The notes: a model not told the origin generated them from the letters alone. Shown: positions 1 to 8,848, counted from the stretch's first letter. The stretch is 64,000 nucleotides of DNA from JAEZJZ01 sp050949055 (GCA_050949055.1 JBMNFA010000006.1:12871-76870), one strand, 5' to 3'. Made by a program: numbers and translations.

Positions 1-187
1 TCACCGATTCAATCACGCCCAGACGGTCATCGGCGGTCAGTTCATCATCAATGTCCGGCAGTTCAACGAAGACAATGTCACCCAGTTGGTCCTGGGCATA
101 ATCGGTGATGCCGACGTAGGCACGGTCGCCCTCTACCTTTGCCCACTCATGTTCTTTGGAGTAGTACAATCCTTCACGAATCTCCAA
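1..187 (-). CDS. gcvH: Glycine cleavage system H protein, 3' part outside the window
   Basis: This is the N-terminal part of the lipoyl carrier protein that shuttles the aminomethyl group between the P, T and L proteins of the glycine cleavage system. The visible residues include YYSKEHEWAKVEGD, YVGITDYAQDQLGD and VELPD, which are typical GcvH segments. The lipoyl-lysine region lies beyond the window edge. The start is a TTG eight bases after an AGGAGG at 196-201. It follows gcvT on the same strand after a 99-base gap that holds a small palindrome at 248-263, so the two are probably co-transcribed. Confidence 0.93.
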   Translation of the reverse strand, partial: MEIREGLYYSKEHEWAKVEGDRAYVGITDYAQDQLGDIVFVELPDIDDELTADDRLGVIESV

Positions 188-286
188 TTTGATAACCTCC
201 TCTACTTTTTTCCAATGTTCGTGTTCTGAACCTCATCTTCAGCGCGTTTCAGGCTAGCCTGAAGCCGGCGAGTTGACTGGGGCAAC

Positions 287-1387
287 CTACTTCTTGCGTC
301 GATAGGTGGGTACGTAGAAGAGTCCTTTGCCCACCCTAGCTTCCACCGGACGGTTGCGGATGATGACTTCTATGCGCTGTCCGGGGCGAGCATACTCTGT
401 CGCCACCAGAGCTAAGCCGATATTCTTGCCCAGACTAGGGGCGAAGGCACCGGTGGTCACCTTTCCTATAGACTGGCCATCAGCCTCCACCGGATAGTCC
501 GCACGCGGGATACCCCGGCCTACCATCTCGAACTCCACCAGCTTGCGCGGTATGCCCGCTTGTTTCTGCTGCAGCAGCGCCTCACGGCCGATGAAATCCC
601 CTTTGTCGAACTTTACAAAGAATCCCAGCCCCGCTTCCAGAGGCGTGATCTCCTCGCTCAGTTCATGACCATAGAGGGGCAGCTTGGCTTCAAAGCGCAG
701 GGTGTCCCGCGCACCCAAGCCGATGGGGATGACATCATCGCCCCCGGCCTCCAAAATCTGCTCCCACACGAACTGGGCATGCTCCGGAGCCAGATAGATC
801 TCAAATCCTTGCTCTCCCGTGTATCCCGTGCGAGAGACCAAAGCCGATACTCCTGCAACTTTGGTCTCTGGCAGGAACCAGTAGAACTTGATCGCACTCA
901 GATCGTCGGGGCAAAGGGGCTGCAGAATTGCCTCGGCCAACGGACCCTGTAGCGCGATTTGGGCGTAACGATCAGATAGGTTGGTCACCGTGGCAGCGGG
1001 CACCTGGTGCTGCTCAATCCAGGCCATATCCTTGTCTATGTTGGCGGCGTTGACCACCAACAGGAATTTCTGGTCGCTGTACTTATACACCAACAGGTCA
1101 TCCACCACGCCGCCTTGCTGGTTACACATCAACGTATAGGTGATCTGGCCAGGTGCCAATTTACTGGCGTCGCTGGTGATCAACTTCTGTACCAGGGCTT
1201 CCGCCTGGGCTCCACTGACCTCGATCTCGCCCATATGAGAAACGTCAAACAACCCTGCTCGGCTGCGCACATGCTTATGTTCAGCGATAATGCCCGAAAA
1301 TTCCACCGGGAGTTCCCAGCCGGCAAAATCAACCAACTTCCCCCGATGTTCGACATGTTTATCGTAGAGGGGGGTTCTCTTCAGCAT
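287..1387 (-). CDS. gcvT: Aminomethyltransferase (glycine cleavage T protein)
   Basis: GcvT moves the methylene group from the H-protein aminomethyl-lipoyl arm to tetrahydrofolate, releasing ammonia. The 366-residue length is normal. Recognisable segments are LVDFAGWELPVEF near the start, FDVSHMGEIEV near residue 50, the RTGYTGEQGFEIY stretch in the folate-binding domain, and a C-terminal barrel containing GKVTTGAFAPSLGKNIGLA. An AAGGAGAGG ribosome site precedes the ATG. It is the first gene of a gcvT-gcvH operon and sits 119 bases downstream of a terminator-like hairpin in its own leader, which suggests control by transcription attenuation. Confidence 0.97.
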   Translation of the reverse strand: MLKRTPLYDKHVEHRGKLVDFAGWELPVEFSGIIAEHKHVRSRAGLFDVSHMGEIEVSGAQAEALVQKLITSDASKLAPGQITYTLMCNQQGGVVDDLLVYKYSDQKFLLVVNAANIDKDMAWIEQHQVPAATVTNLSDRYAQIALQGPLAEAILQPLCPDDLSAIKFYWFLPETKVAGVSALVSRTGYTGEQGFEIYLAPEHAQFVWEQILEAGGDDVIPIGLGARDTLRFEAKLPLYGHELSEEITPLEAGLGFFVKFDKGDFIGREALLQQKQAGIPRKLVEFEMVGRGIPRADYPVEADGQSIGKVTTGAFAPSLGKNIGLALVATEYARPGQRIEVIIRNRPVEARVGKGLFYVPTYRRKK

Positions 1388-1505
1388 GATATCAACACCT
1401 CTCCTTCTGAGTTGGGGTTACCTCTAGTCTCTGACTATTGCTGCTGGTTTAACCTCCTTTCTGCTCAGGAAAATGCCCCGTGTTACAGGATATGCAACTC
1501 AAGCG

Positions 1506-1679
1506 AAAAAGGCAGAGCAGCCGCAGGAGTCGCTCCCGCACCGCTCTGACCACCTCTTGATCTGGCTGCTGGGTTTGCACTATGGCGCAAGTGGGCATTT
1601 CGACGGGCTTTCTGTGCCGCAGCAGTTGGTTCCTGAGTGCTATCTATTGTGCCAGAAAGTTAGGCCATAGTTTATGCCT
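1506..1679 (-). ncRNA. Structured leader RNA of gcvT with terminator/antiterminator potential (candidate riboswitch)
   Basis: On the minus strand, an apparent three-way junction has outer stem CTGCTG (1625-1620) with CAGCAG (1571-1566), inner stem GGCA/TGCC (1618-1615 with 1597-1594) and CACT/AGTG (1593-1590 with 1581-1578). A strong hairpin follows, CAGAGC plus GCGGGAG against CTCCTGC plus GCTCTG (1548-1513), then five T residues (1510-1506). AGCAGCC (1570-1564), which overlaps the 3' side of the outer stem, is perfectly complementary to GGCTGCT (1522-1516) in the terminator 3' arm. The two structures are therefore mutually exclusive. I do not see the glycine or cobalamin riboswitch consensus. 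The folding was done by eye. Confidence 0.5.
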
Positions 1680-1709
1680 ATATTACAATTAAACGAAGCA
1701 TACTGTCAA
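1680..1709 (-). promoter_or_regulatory. Sigma-A-type promoter of gcvTH
   Basis: On the minus strand, TTGACA (1709-1704) and TAATAT (1685-1680) are separated by 18 bases. Transcription would begin near 1673, giving a leader of about 285 bases before gcvT. The rest of the gap up to the divergent gene at 1948 shows only short imperfect palindromes. Confidence 0.7.
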
Positions 1710-1947
1710 TCGTTCTAGCCGGCGTTCCAGGCAAGCGGATTTGGCTTCTGCATTTTCCTTCCTCCTAGTTTGAGGGAAGGCAAGCGAAGGCTGTCAGAGG
1801 CCGTGAGGATTGCAGCAGAAAGCTACGGTCTCGGCTGGCTGCTGCTGCCGACGGCAACGGCTTCTCATCTCCTTGTGCTTTGCGGTAGAGCAGGATCGGA
1901 TTGCAGGATTGACGAAGTAGTCCCTCAGACTTGAGGAGGGATGAACA

Positions 1948-3279
1948 ATGACGTCATTTCGATTTGTTGCTGCCGGCGATGCCATCATCACCAAGCGTTG
2001 CTCCCAGAAGAAGGACCCAGCCTTTCTGGCTATGGTTGAACTGATCCGTCAGGCCGACGCCGCCTTCGTCAATCTGGAAGTGGTCACACCCCGCCCGCCA
2101 CTGATCCCTTCGGCTGAGCACGGCGGCTCCAATTTGGGGGCTCACGAGTTTGTGCTGGACGAGCTGAAATGGATGGGCTTCAACCTATTCAACGTAGCGA
2201 CCAATCACTCCAACGATTACACATTCCACGGCTTGCTGGATACCATGGACGCCTTGAGGGAGCGGGATATGGTCTTTGCCGGCGGAGGGCACAACTTAGG
2301 CGAGGCCCGTTCGCCTGCATACCTGGATACTGCTGATGGGCGTGTGGGCCTGCTGGGGGCGACTTCCAGCTTCGTTGTCGGTGCTCCAGCCGGACCTTCC
2401 CGGGCAGATATGCCTGGACGCCCCGGCATCAGCCCGTTGCGTGTAGACTACGAATACGCGCTGGATCAGCGCCACTTCGACGCGCTGGCAGCCATCGACG
2501 AAGCTCTTGGGACAGCCCAAGTATCGCGGGAAAGGTTGGCACTGGCGCGGGCGGTGCAGCCGGATGGGGAGATAAACTTTCTGGGACAACGTTTCATCAG
2601 AGGAGAGGTCACTGCCATCAAGGAACGCGTGAATCAGAGGGATTTGGACGACATCTGCCGCTGGATTCACGACGCCGAGCGCCAGGCAGAGTTCGTGGTG
2701 ATGAGTCTGCATGCCCATCAGGGGAAGGGTCGGCGGGGCAACTCGCCATGTTTGGCAGATTTCTTGCCCGAGGTGGCCCATCGTTTCGTCGATGCCGGTG
2801 CCGACGTGGTGGTCGGTCACGGTCCCCACATGCTCAGGGCCATGGAGGTCTATCAGGGGAAGCCGATTTTCTACTCGTTAGGTGATTTCTACTATGTCAG
2901 TTCCGGTATTCAGCGCTATCCAGCCGAGATCTATCAACGGCTGGGATTGCCGGACAACGCTACCCCAGCCGACGTGCAGGACTTCAACAACCAGGATAAG
3001 GATGGCAATCCCCGGGGATTTGCCGCCGATGAGCGGTTCTGGCAATCGGTGATCCCGGTTTGCCAGTACGAGGATTGGCAGCTGACATCGCTGGAGCTGC
3101 ATCCGATCGAGCTCAACTATCGCGCCCGCCATCGTTCGATGCGCGGCGAGCCTCGTCTGGCTAATGTGGAGATGGGGACCGATATCCTGCAACAGCTGCA
3201 GCGTCTCTCGGAGCCCTTCGGCATCAAGATCGACATCCGTCAGTCCGGCCAGCATGTGATCGGTCACGTCAGCTGGTAA
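1948..3279 (+). CDS. CapA family (PGA_cap) metallophosphoesterase-like protein
   Basis: This 443-residue protein belongs to the CapA family, calcineurin-like metallophosphoesterase-fold proteins first known from poly-gamma-glutamate capsule synthesis. The family motifs are visible: AAGDAIITKR at the N terminus, FVNLEV, ATNHSNDY, SLHAHQGKG, DVVVGHGPHMLR and PIFYSLGDF. There is no signal peptide or membrane segment, so it is probably cytoplasmic, unlike membrane-anchored CapA. A GAGGAGGG site lies seven bases before the ATG. No cap genes adjoin it. A paralogue lies at 10335. The substrate is unknown, and a hydrolytic role on glutamyl or peptide substrates is only inference. Confidence 0.85.
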   Translation: MTSFRFVAAGDAIITKRCSQKKDPAFLAMVELIRQADAAFVNLEVVTPRPPLIPSAEHGGSNLGAHEFVLDELKWMGFNLFNVATNHSNDYTFHGLLDTMDALRERDMVFAGGGHNLGEARSPAYLDTADGRVGLLGATSSFVVGAPAGPSRADMPGRPGISPLRVDYEYALDQRHFDALAAIDEALGTAQVSRERLALARAVQPDGEINFLGQRFIRGEVTAIKERVNQRDLDDICRWIHDAERQAEFVVMSLHAHQGKGRRGNSPCLADFLPEVAHRFVDAGADVVVGHGPHMLRAMEVYQGKPIFYSLGDFYYVSSGIQRYPAEIYQRLGLPDNATPADVQDFNNQDKDGNPRGFAADERFWQSVIPVCQYEDWQLTSLELHPIELNYRARHRSMRGEPRLANVEMGTDILQQLQRLSEPFGIKIDIRQSGQHVIGHVSW

Positions 3280-3290
3280 GAGGATAAGTA

Positions 3291-3323
3291 ATGCAAAAAC
3301 GGGGACAGTCCCCGTTTTTGCAT
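3291..3323. repeat. GGGAC-core palindrome, copy 1 (33 bp, terminator-like)
   Basis: This is a perfect inverted repeat whose arms start ATGCAAAAACGGGGA around an AGT centre. Identical copies occur at 8816-8848 and 23173-23205. Here it lies between the 3' ends of two convergent genes, and its A/T-rich outer arms give a T run on either strand, so it could terminate both. Confidence 0.9.
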
Positions 3324-3332
3324 TCTTGAAGG

Positions 3333-3695
3333 TTAGCAGCGTTCCACGCTCTTGGTGGCGATCACGTCCACACCCAGCCCGGCCACGTCCCTGATCAGCA
3401 CTTGGCCGATGGTCACCGGTGCAGCTACCTGCGTTGCTTTGATCGCATCCATCACTTTGAAGATGCTTCGCTTCGGAATCACATCGGTCAACCGCACGCT
3501 GACCAGCGGCAGTTTTCCATCGTTCACCTTGATGGAAGAGGCGATGTTCCGTTTGGGGTCAAGGATCTCTTGGGTGACGTAATCCTTTCCCCGTTTGCAG
3601 AGCGCCCCGCTGATCGAGATGACGCGAGGACCGTCGACCTCAGCGGTGATGTCGCAACCGTTAGGACAGACTATGCAGACGAAGCTTCTATGCAT
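3333..3695 (-). CDS. DUF1667 domain protein, third gene of a flavoprotein operon
   Basis: This is a 120-residue protein of the DUF1667 family. The cysteine motif CIVCPNGCDI at residues 7-16, with a further cysteine in GALCKRGKDY, could bind a metal or an iron-sulfur cluster. Family members nearly always accompany a GlpA-like dehydrogenase and an FAD/NAD oxidoreductase, as here. The ATG lies inside the end of the upstream gene (8-base overlap), so translation is coupled. Its biochemical role is not established. A part in electron transfer within the complex is inferred from context. Confidence 0.88.
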   Translation of the reverse strand: MHRSFVCIVCPNGCDITAEVDGPRVISISGALCKRGKDYVTQEILDPKRNIASSIKVNDGKLPLVSVRLTDVIPKRSIFKVMDAIKATQVAAPVTIGQVLIRDVAGLGVDVIATKSVERC

Positions 3696-4998
3696 GCTCC
3701 AACACCACCTTGATGTTGTTCTTGCTCACCAACTGTTGCTGTTTCAGGTGCAGGTGGATCATTTCGGCCGGCACAGCCTTCGTCAACCGCTTGCTGGCGA
3801 CAGTGGTTTCATCTTGCAGCAATCGGATGCGGCAGTCGCGCAGCGGCCTCCTCACCCGCAGCGAGATCTGGCAGTCACCTGTGTCGCAGATCCTTTGAGG
3901 CACGGTGTAGCCAATATTGGCGTCCGTCTCAATCAGAATGGCTGCATCCTCGTCCTGACCCTGCTGCAGCCAATCGGCCACTGCCTTGGACAATCTCTCT
4001 GCCTCCAAAGACACAAAATCTACCAAATCATGCACATGTAGCACGTTGCCGGCGGCGAAGATGCCAGGCACACTAGTCTGATAGCGCTCGTCCACCAACG
4101 CCCCCCTGGTCCGGGGGTCGAGCTGTACGCCAGCCATCAACGACAGTTCATTTTCTGGAATCAACCCGACCGACAGGATCAGCGTGTCACAGGCGTAGTG
4201 CCGTCCGCTGCCCTTGATCGGCTGCAGCTGTTCATCCACCTGGCTGACGGTCACCCCTTGCAGGCGGCCCTCGCCGTGGATCTCGGTTACGGTGTGGCTC
4301 AGATACAGTGGTATCTGGTAGTCGTTTAGGCACTGTTCGATGTTGCGTGGCAGGCCGCTGGGATAGGGCAGAATCTCAAACACCGCTTCCACCTTCATCC
4401 CTTCCAGCGTCATCCGTCGAGCCATAATCAAGCCGATGTCCCCCGAGCCCAGGATGACGGCCCGCTTCCCCACCATGATATTCTTCAGGTTCATGTAGGC
4501 CTGGGCTACTCCCGCAGTGTAGACGCCTGCCGGCCGCGAACCCGGTATGCTGATCGCTCCTCGAGTTCTCTCCCTGCAGCCCATGGCCAGCACCACTGCC
4601 TTAGCCTCGTATTCCAACAGCCCTCGCCTGGACGCTGCCAGAACGCGCCTGTTTTGATCCAGCCTGATCACCGTGGCCTCGGTGACATACTCGATACCCA
4701 GTTGCTGTACCTGATCGATAAAGCGGGCGGCGTACTCCGGTCCGCTCAGCGCCTGTTGAAAGCGGGTGATGCCGAAGCCGTCATGGATGCACTGCCTGAG
4801 AATGCCCCCCAAATGCTTTTCCCTCTCCAGGATGACCACGTCGTTCACGCCCAGTTCCTTCAGCTTCACCGCCGCCGCCAGCCCTGCCGGTCCGCCGCCG
4901 ATGATCACCACATCGGCTTTAATAGGCGACCTGCAACCTGCAACCATGGGGCCGTAGCTCCCGCAACCGTCGTTATGCATCGATTTGCTTACTGCCAT
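3688..4998 (-). CDS. FAD-dependent NAD(P)-type oxidoreductase
   Basis: This 436-residue protein is a two-dinucleotide-binding-domain flavoprotein (Pyr_redox_2). The FAD-binding motif VIIGGGPAGLAAA lies near residue 32 and the second nucleotide motif AVILGSGDIGLIMARRM is in the middle. VPGIFAAGNVLHVHDLVD near the C terminus contacts flavin. A longer reading with an upstream start at 5124 would overlap the preceding gene. The ATG at 4998 is chosen because it forms a TGATG junction with the previous stop and has GGAAGG upstream. It probably passes electrons between the GlpA-like subunit and NAD(P) or another carrier. Confidence 0.9.
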   Translation of the reverse strand: MAVSKSMHNDGCGSYGPMVAGCRSPIKADVVIIGGGPAGLAAAVKLKELGVNDVVILEREKHLGGILRQCIHDGFGITRFQQALSGPEYAARFIDQVQQLGIEYVTEATVIRLDQNRRVLAASRRGLLEYEAKAVVLAMGCRERTRGAISIPGSRPAGVYTAGVAQAYMNLKNIMVGKRAVILGSGDIGLIMARRMTLEGMKVEAVFEILPYPSGLPRNIEQCLNDYQIPLYLSHTVTEIHGEGRLQGVTVSQVDEQLQPIKGSGRHYACDTLILSVGLIPENELSLMAGVQLDPRTRGALVDERYQTSVPGIFAAGNVLHVHDLVDFVSLEAERLSKAVADWLQQGQDEDAAILIETDANIGYTVPQRICDTGDCQISLRVRRPLRDCRIRLLQDETTVASKRLTKAVPAEMIHLHLKQQQLVSKNNIKVVLEHA

Positions 4999-6455
4999 CA
5001 GTTGCGCACCTTCCCTGTGAACATATTTGATCCTGCTCTGGCGTAGGTGAGTTTTTCTACCGGCAGCCCGTGCTTGGCCAGCAGCAGCTCGGCGATGCGC
5101 ATTTGGCAGTATCCTCCCTGGCACCTGCCCATCATCGCCCTGGTGCGATTCTTAATCCCCACCACCGTGCTGACCCCCAGGGGGTTGTTGATGGCGGCCA
5201 TGATCTCCGCTTTGGTCACCGTCTCGCACCGGCAGATGATTTCGCCGTAATCAGGGTCCGTCGCAATTAGCTGCTGTTGCACTTCTGGTGGTTGCTCGGC
5301 GAAAGGAACGATACCTTTGCGCATCGGGTTGAACGTTTGGTTCTTTTCCAGGGCCATCTCTTCCCCGAGCAGTTCCACCACCCGCCGGGCGATAGGAACG
5401 GCGCTGGTGAGGCCGGGGGACTCGATACCCACCAGATTGATAAAATGGGGAACCTCGGGCCGCTTCTCGATCACGAAGTCGGCGAAGCCACCTTGTTCCT
5501 TGCTGACCAGCTTGGGCCGGATGCCGCAGAAATTGCGGATAAAGAATTCCCGCTTGATATGGGGGAATATTCGGCTGCCATCTTTGATCAACAGGTCCAT
5601 AATCTCCTGGGTGGCCGCATAGTCATCCCGGGCGTCGATGTACTCGGTGCTGGGCCCGATTAACACATTGCCATCGATGGTGGGGGTGATGTGTATACCC
5701 AGTCCACCCTCTTTGATGTTGGGCACCGGATAGGCAGGGATGTCCAAGTATTCGCCCACCCGCTGATCTAGAATGAAGTACTCTCCTCGGCAGGGGTAGA
5801 TGGTATAGTCGTCGATGCCGACCATGCGGCAGATAGTGTCTGCGTGCAGGCCGGCGCAGTTGATCACCCACTGGGCTAGATACTCGCCCTGAGAGGTGAT
5901 TACCCGGTAGACGGAGCCTTCCCGCAATATCTGCTGCACCTGGTGGTCGAACTTAAAGGCCACACCATTTTGATAGGCATTCTCAGCCAGCGCCACCGTA
6001 TAGATGAACGGGTTGAGAATGGCGGTGGTAGGGGAATAGAGGGCGAACCTGCCGCGGACATGGGGTGCCAGTTGCTGCAGCCTGTCCTGCCCAATCAACT
6101 CCAGCCCGGGCACGCCATTGGCTTCCCCCTGAGCCTTCAGTTCCTCCAGCTTCTTGCGGTCGGCGTTGTCAAACCCAACTACCACCTTGCCTGTCCTCTT
6201 GAAGGGAATGTCCAGCTCTTTGGCTACGGTGTCAAACTCAAGATTTCCCTGCACGCAGTATTTGGCCATCAGCGTGCCCGGCCGGTTGTTGAAGCCGGCG
6301 TGCAGCACCCCAGAGTTGCGCCCGCTGGTCTCGCTACATACGTCCAGCTCCTTCTCCAACACGCAAACCTTCAGTTTGTAGCGGGAGATTTCCCGGGCGA
6401 CTGCGCTGCCTACCACTCCCGAACCGATGATAATTACGTCAAAGTCCTGCCCCAT
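4998..6455 (-). CDS. GlpA-like FAD-dependent dehydrogenase with C-terminal [2Fe-2S] domain
   Basis: This 485-residue protein has a DAO-type fold: FAD motif IIIGSGVVGSAVAREISRY at residues 8-26, SGRNSGVLHAGF, and a substrate region related to anaerobic glycerol-3-phosphate dehydrogenase and L-2-hydroxyglutarate oxidase. The C terminus carries a BFD-like [2Fe-2S] domain with CRC and RCQGGYC cysteines. It begins a three-gene operon with the following flavoprotein and DUF1667 protein. Glycerol 3-phosphate is a likely substrate, but no glpC, glpK or glpF is nearby, so another hydroxy or amino acid remains possible. Confidence 0.9.
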   Translation of the reverse strand: MGQDFDVIIIGSGVVGSAVAREISRYKLKVCVLEKELDVCSETSGRNSGVLHAGFNNRPGTLMAKYCVQGNLEFDTVAKELDIPFKRTGKVVVGFDNADRKKLEELKAQGEANGVPGLELIGQDRLQQLAPHVRGRFALYSPTTAILNPFIYTVALAENAYQNGVAFKFDHQVQQILREGSVYRVITSQGEYLAQWVINCAGLHADTICRMVGIDDYTIYPCRGEYFILDQRVGEYLDIPAYPVPNIKEGGLGIHITPTIDGNVLIGPSTEYIDARDDYAATQEIMDLLIKDGSRIFPHIKREFFIRNFCGIRPKLVSKEQGGFADFVIEKRPEVPHFINLVGIESPGLTSAVPIARRVVELLGEEMALEKNQTFNPMRKGIVPFAEQPPEVQQQLIATDPDYGEIICRCETVTKAEIMAAINNPLGVSTVVGIKNRTRAMMGRCQGGYCQMRIAELLLAKHGLPVEKLTYARAGSNMFTGKVRN

Positions 6456-6499
6456 AAGCTGCCTCCTTGTTGTCTGTAGGTCTGTAGATTGCGCTACAG

Positions 6500-6970
6500 C
6501 TAGTCGCGGCTGTGTTGCTCCAGAATTGTCTTGGCCGGGTAAAAACCGTGCTTGGCGTAGAAACTGAAGACGCGCTCGTTTCCGGCCGCCACGGATAATC
6601 GGGTTCTAGACACGCCTTGTTCCTCCAGCCACTGCAATGACCGCATCAGCAAGCAATCTGCCAATGCCCGGCCGCGCCACGCAGGCAGCAGGTAAAGGGA
6701 GTCGATCTCTCCTACCCCTTGGGCATCTATGCTGCTGATGCAGTAACCGATAACCCTGCCCGAGTCGTCTTTGACCAACTCCACGTGCAGCTTGCCTGAT
6801 TGACTCTTCTCCAGCAAGGCTTGCTTTCTTCCCGTGAAAGTCTTGCGTGCATACTCAGCAGCAAAGTGCGGCGAATGCGTGGCATGATGTTGATTCAACT
6901 TCTCCCATAGCGGTCTCACCAGACCCAACAGCTCGCTACCACCACTGATATGTATGACTTCTGCCTCCAT
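6500..6970 (-). CDS. GNAT family N-acetyltransferase
   Basis: This 156-residue protein has the GNAT fold. The acetyl-CoA pyrophosphate loop corresponds to LLPAWRGRALADCLL (a variant of R/Q-x-x-G-x-G/A), preceded by GEIDSLYL. The C-terminal VAAGNERVFSFYAKHGF is the usual motif B. GAGGTGATC precedes the ATG. It lies 44 bases upstream of the GlpA-like operon on the same strand and may be read with it. The substrate cannot be predicted. Confidence 0.85.
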   Translation of the reverse strand: MEAEVIHISGGSELLGLVRPLWEKLNQHHATHSPHFAAEYARKTFTGRKQALLEKSQSGKLHVELVKDDSGRVIGYCISSIDAQGVGEIDSLYLLPAWRGRALADCLLMRSLQWLEEQGVSRTRLSVAAGNERVFSFYAKHGFYPAKTILEQHSRD

Positions 6971-7090
6971 CGCTGATCACCTCTAATCCGATTGTACTGC
7001 TAACACCAGAGTAGGGATAGCTCCGAATGTCTGACATGCGGGAACTGCCCCCTCGTGCTACTATGCCAGATGATGGATGATAATCTCCGC

Positions 7091-7119
7091 GTGACAAATC
7101 GGCCACTCTAACGTTATAT
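7091..7119 (+). promoter_or_regulatory. Possible promoter of the ECF sigma operon
   Basis: GTGACA (7091-7096) and TTATAT (7114-7119) are separated by 17 bases, about 50 bases upstream of the sigma gene. Autoregulation is common for ECF factors but cannot be shown here. Confidence 0.4.
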
Positions 7120-7167
7120 AGGTGAGTCGACCACTAAATGACCTGCAGGCAACAGGGGGGATGATGA

Positions 7168-7722
7168 TTGCTTTCGCGAGAGCAGAACTATTCCCAACTC
7201 AGCGACGAGCAACTGGCGACACTGGCTCGCCAAGACAGCCAAGCCTTTGTAGAGATCTATGAACGTTATGTGGACAAGGTCTATAGTTACGTCTTCTATC
7301 GGATCAAGGACGAGATGGAGGCGCAGGACATCGTTTCCGCCACCTTCATGAAAGCGCTGAATCATATCTCCGGCTGGCGTGCCCGCGGCGGCGGGCTGGG
7401 GGCCTGGTTGCTGCGCATCGCCCGCAACCTGACTATGGACAGTTTTCGCCGCCGCAGCAGAGTGGTGCCATTGGCTGATCAGGCCTTGGTTTCGGCAGCA
7501 GCATCTCCCGAGCAACTGGCGCTGAGTGCCGCCGAAGGGGAGGAACTGAGACGGCTGGTGGAGCAGTTGCCTACCGCTCAGCGAGAGGTGATTATTCTGA
7601 AGTTCACCATCGGCCTTTCCAATCGGCAGATAGCGCAGGTTACGGGCCGCAGCGAAACGGCAGTCAGCAGCTTACAGTATCGAGCCCTGCAGAATCTGAA
7701 GAGTGGAGTGATCAACAGGTGA
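7168..7722 (+). CDS. RNA polymerase ECF-type sigma factor
   Basis: This 184-residue protein has sigma-70 region 2 (FVEIYERYVDKVYSYVFYRI and DIVSATFMKALNHI, residues 25-70) and region 4 (LPTAQREVIILKFTIGLSNR, then a helix-turn-helix with RSETAVSSLQYRAL). Region 3 is absent, as in ECF factors. The start is TTG behind AGGGGGGATGATGA. The stop overlaps the GTG of the next gene, which probably encodes its membrane-bound antagonist. No target operon can be named. Confidence 0.93.
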   Translation: MLSREQNYSQLSDEQLATLARQDSQAFVEIYERYVDKVYSYVFYRIKDEMEAQDIVSATFMKALNHISGWRARGGGLGAWLLRIARNLTMDSFRRRSRVVPLADQALVSAAASPEQLALSAAEGEELRRLVEQLPTAQREVIILKFTIGLSNRQIAQVTGRSETAVSSLQYRALQNLKSGVINR

Positions 7723-8807
7723 AACGTCCTGACGAAAACAATTGGGAGCGTGGCCTGAGGGCCGCCCTTCCGCCCAAGAAAGCATCGGAGGAATTTAAAA
7801 TGGAACTCAAACAGCGTTTACTAGACAACTATCCAAACCGCCAACGAAAACAAAGCGGTTGGAAATGGATGGGGCTGGCAGCAGCCCTGCTGTTGGTCAT
7901 CGGCAATCTGGTCTGGCAGTCGATGACCCCAGTCGACCTGCCTCTGTTGCCCTCGCTAGCCTCCGCTGACCGGGAGACGCTGGGCGCGTCGGCCGGGCCG
8001 GGATTCACCGTAGAGCTGAGCTATCAACTGCAATCTGGTTTGAAAGATCTGCCGGACCGGGTGGCGGCCCATCGCTACAATGCGGTACCCTTTTCGGCTG
8101 AGGACGCTGAGGAGCTGGCTGGCAGGCTGGGGGTTGACGGGCAGGCGGTACAGGAGCAATGGCAAGACAGTCACATTTTTGTAGTAGGTGAAGGGGAGAA
8201 GACGCTGGTGGCCTTTCCAGACGGCTTCCGCAACTATTTCAGACACTATCCGGCGACAGAGCATCCCTTTGGCAGTGAGGCGGAGTTGGTAGCAGCGGCT
8301 AAACAGTTCCTGCCGCAACTGGGGATAGACGAGGAGTCGGTGACGTTGCTGAGCGTGGTCCCAGGCAGCGTGGATACTCCTGCAGCGGTGATGTTTGTGC
8401 CAGCGGAGTTCAGCAATCAGGTGAGCGTCGCACCCTACGCGCGCATCTCGGTGGGTGCTGACCAGGAGATTTACGCCGCCGGTTGGGTCTGGCCAATGGA
8501 ACGCATCCAAAGTATCGATTATCCCACCCGCACTGTGGAGCAGGCTTGGAACGATGTCTTGGCTGGAAACGCCCGCATTTCCCTGGATTACAGCCAGCTG
8601 CAGGGGCCGGTCAGCGGCAACGTGCTGGTGGGTGATGCCATGATCAGCGATGTGGCAGTCGGCTATCTGCTCACCTACGATCAAAACGGGGAGATGGTCA
8701 TGCAGCCGGTGGCGGCCTTCAGCGGTGAAGCCAGCTTTGCCGACGGCAGCGAATTGCCAGTTACCGTCTACACCGCCTTGATAGCAGACAGTTACTACAG
8801 CGAATAG
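7719..8807 (+). CDS. Single-pass membrane protein, putative anti-sigma factor
   Basis: This 362-residue protein has a charged N-terminal cytoplasmic part (about 45 residues), one membrane segment (WMGLAAALLLVIGNLVW, about residues 46-64) and a large extracellular C-terminal domain without a motif I recognise. The GTG start overlaps the sigma stop codon (GTGA), so the pair is translationally coupled. That arrangement is characteristic of ECF sigma/anti-sigma pairs. The N-terminal part lacks a clear zinc-binding anti-sigma HxxxCxxC motif, so the anti-sigma role is inferred from topology and position. Confidence 0.75.
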   Translation: MKRPDENNWERGLRAALPPKKASEEFKMELKQRLLDNYPNRQRKQSGWKWMGLAAALLLVIGNLVWQSMTPVDLPLLPSLASADRETLGASAGPGFTVELSYQLQSGLKDLPDRVAAHRYNAVPFSAEDAEELAGRLGVDGQAVQEQWQDSHIFVVGEGEKTLVAFPDGFRNYFRHYPATEHPFGSEAELVAAAKQFLPQLGIDEESVTLLSVVPGSVDTPAAVMFVPAEFSNQVSVAPYARISVGADQEIYAAGWVWPMERIQSIDYPTRTVEQAWNDVLAGNARISLDYSQLQGPVSGNVLVGDAMISDVAVGYLLTYDQNGEMVMQPVAAFSGEASFADGSELPVTVYTALIADSYYSE

Positions 8808-8815
8808 CGATAGCC

Positions 8816-8848
8816 ATGCAAAAACGGGGACAGTCCCCGTTTTTGCAT
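8816..8848. repeat. GGGAC-core palindrome, copy 2 (identical to 3291-3323)
   Basis: This perfect 33-bp inverted repeat starts eight bases after the stop of the membrane protein gene and could act as its terminator. Confidence 0.9.

Noticed and set aside
560..952. Long open frames opposite gcvT and many other genes
   Set aside because: They lie antisense to well-recognised genes, lack ribosome sites and have no family features. They follow from high GC content and codon bias.
1388..1680. Glycine riboswitch upstream of gcvT
   Set aside because: The conserved glycine aptamer blocks are not found in this leader. The structure present is different, so it is reported as unidentified.
3688..5124. 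Extended start of the flavoprotein at 5124
   Set aside because: It would overlap 127 bases of the preceding gene. The TGATG junction at 4998 and GGAAGG are better.
7114..7515. 133-residue frame antisense to the sigma factor
   Set aside because: It overlaps a clear ECF sigma gene and has no ribosome site or family.
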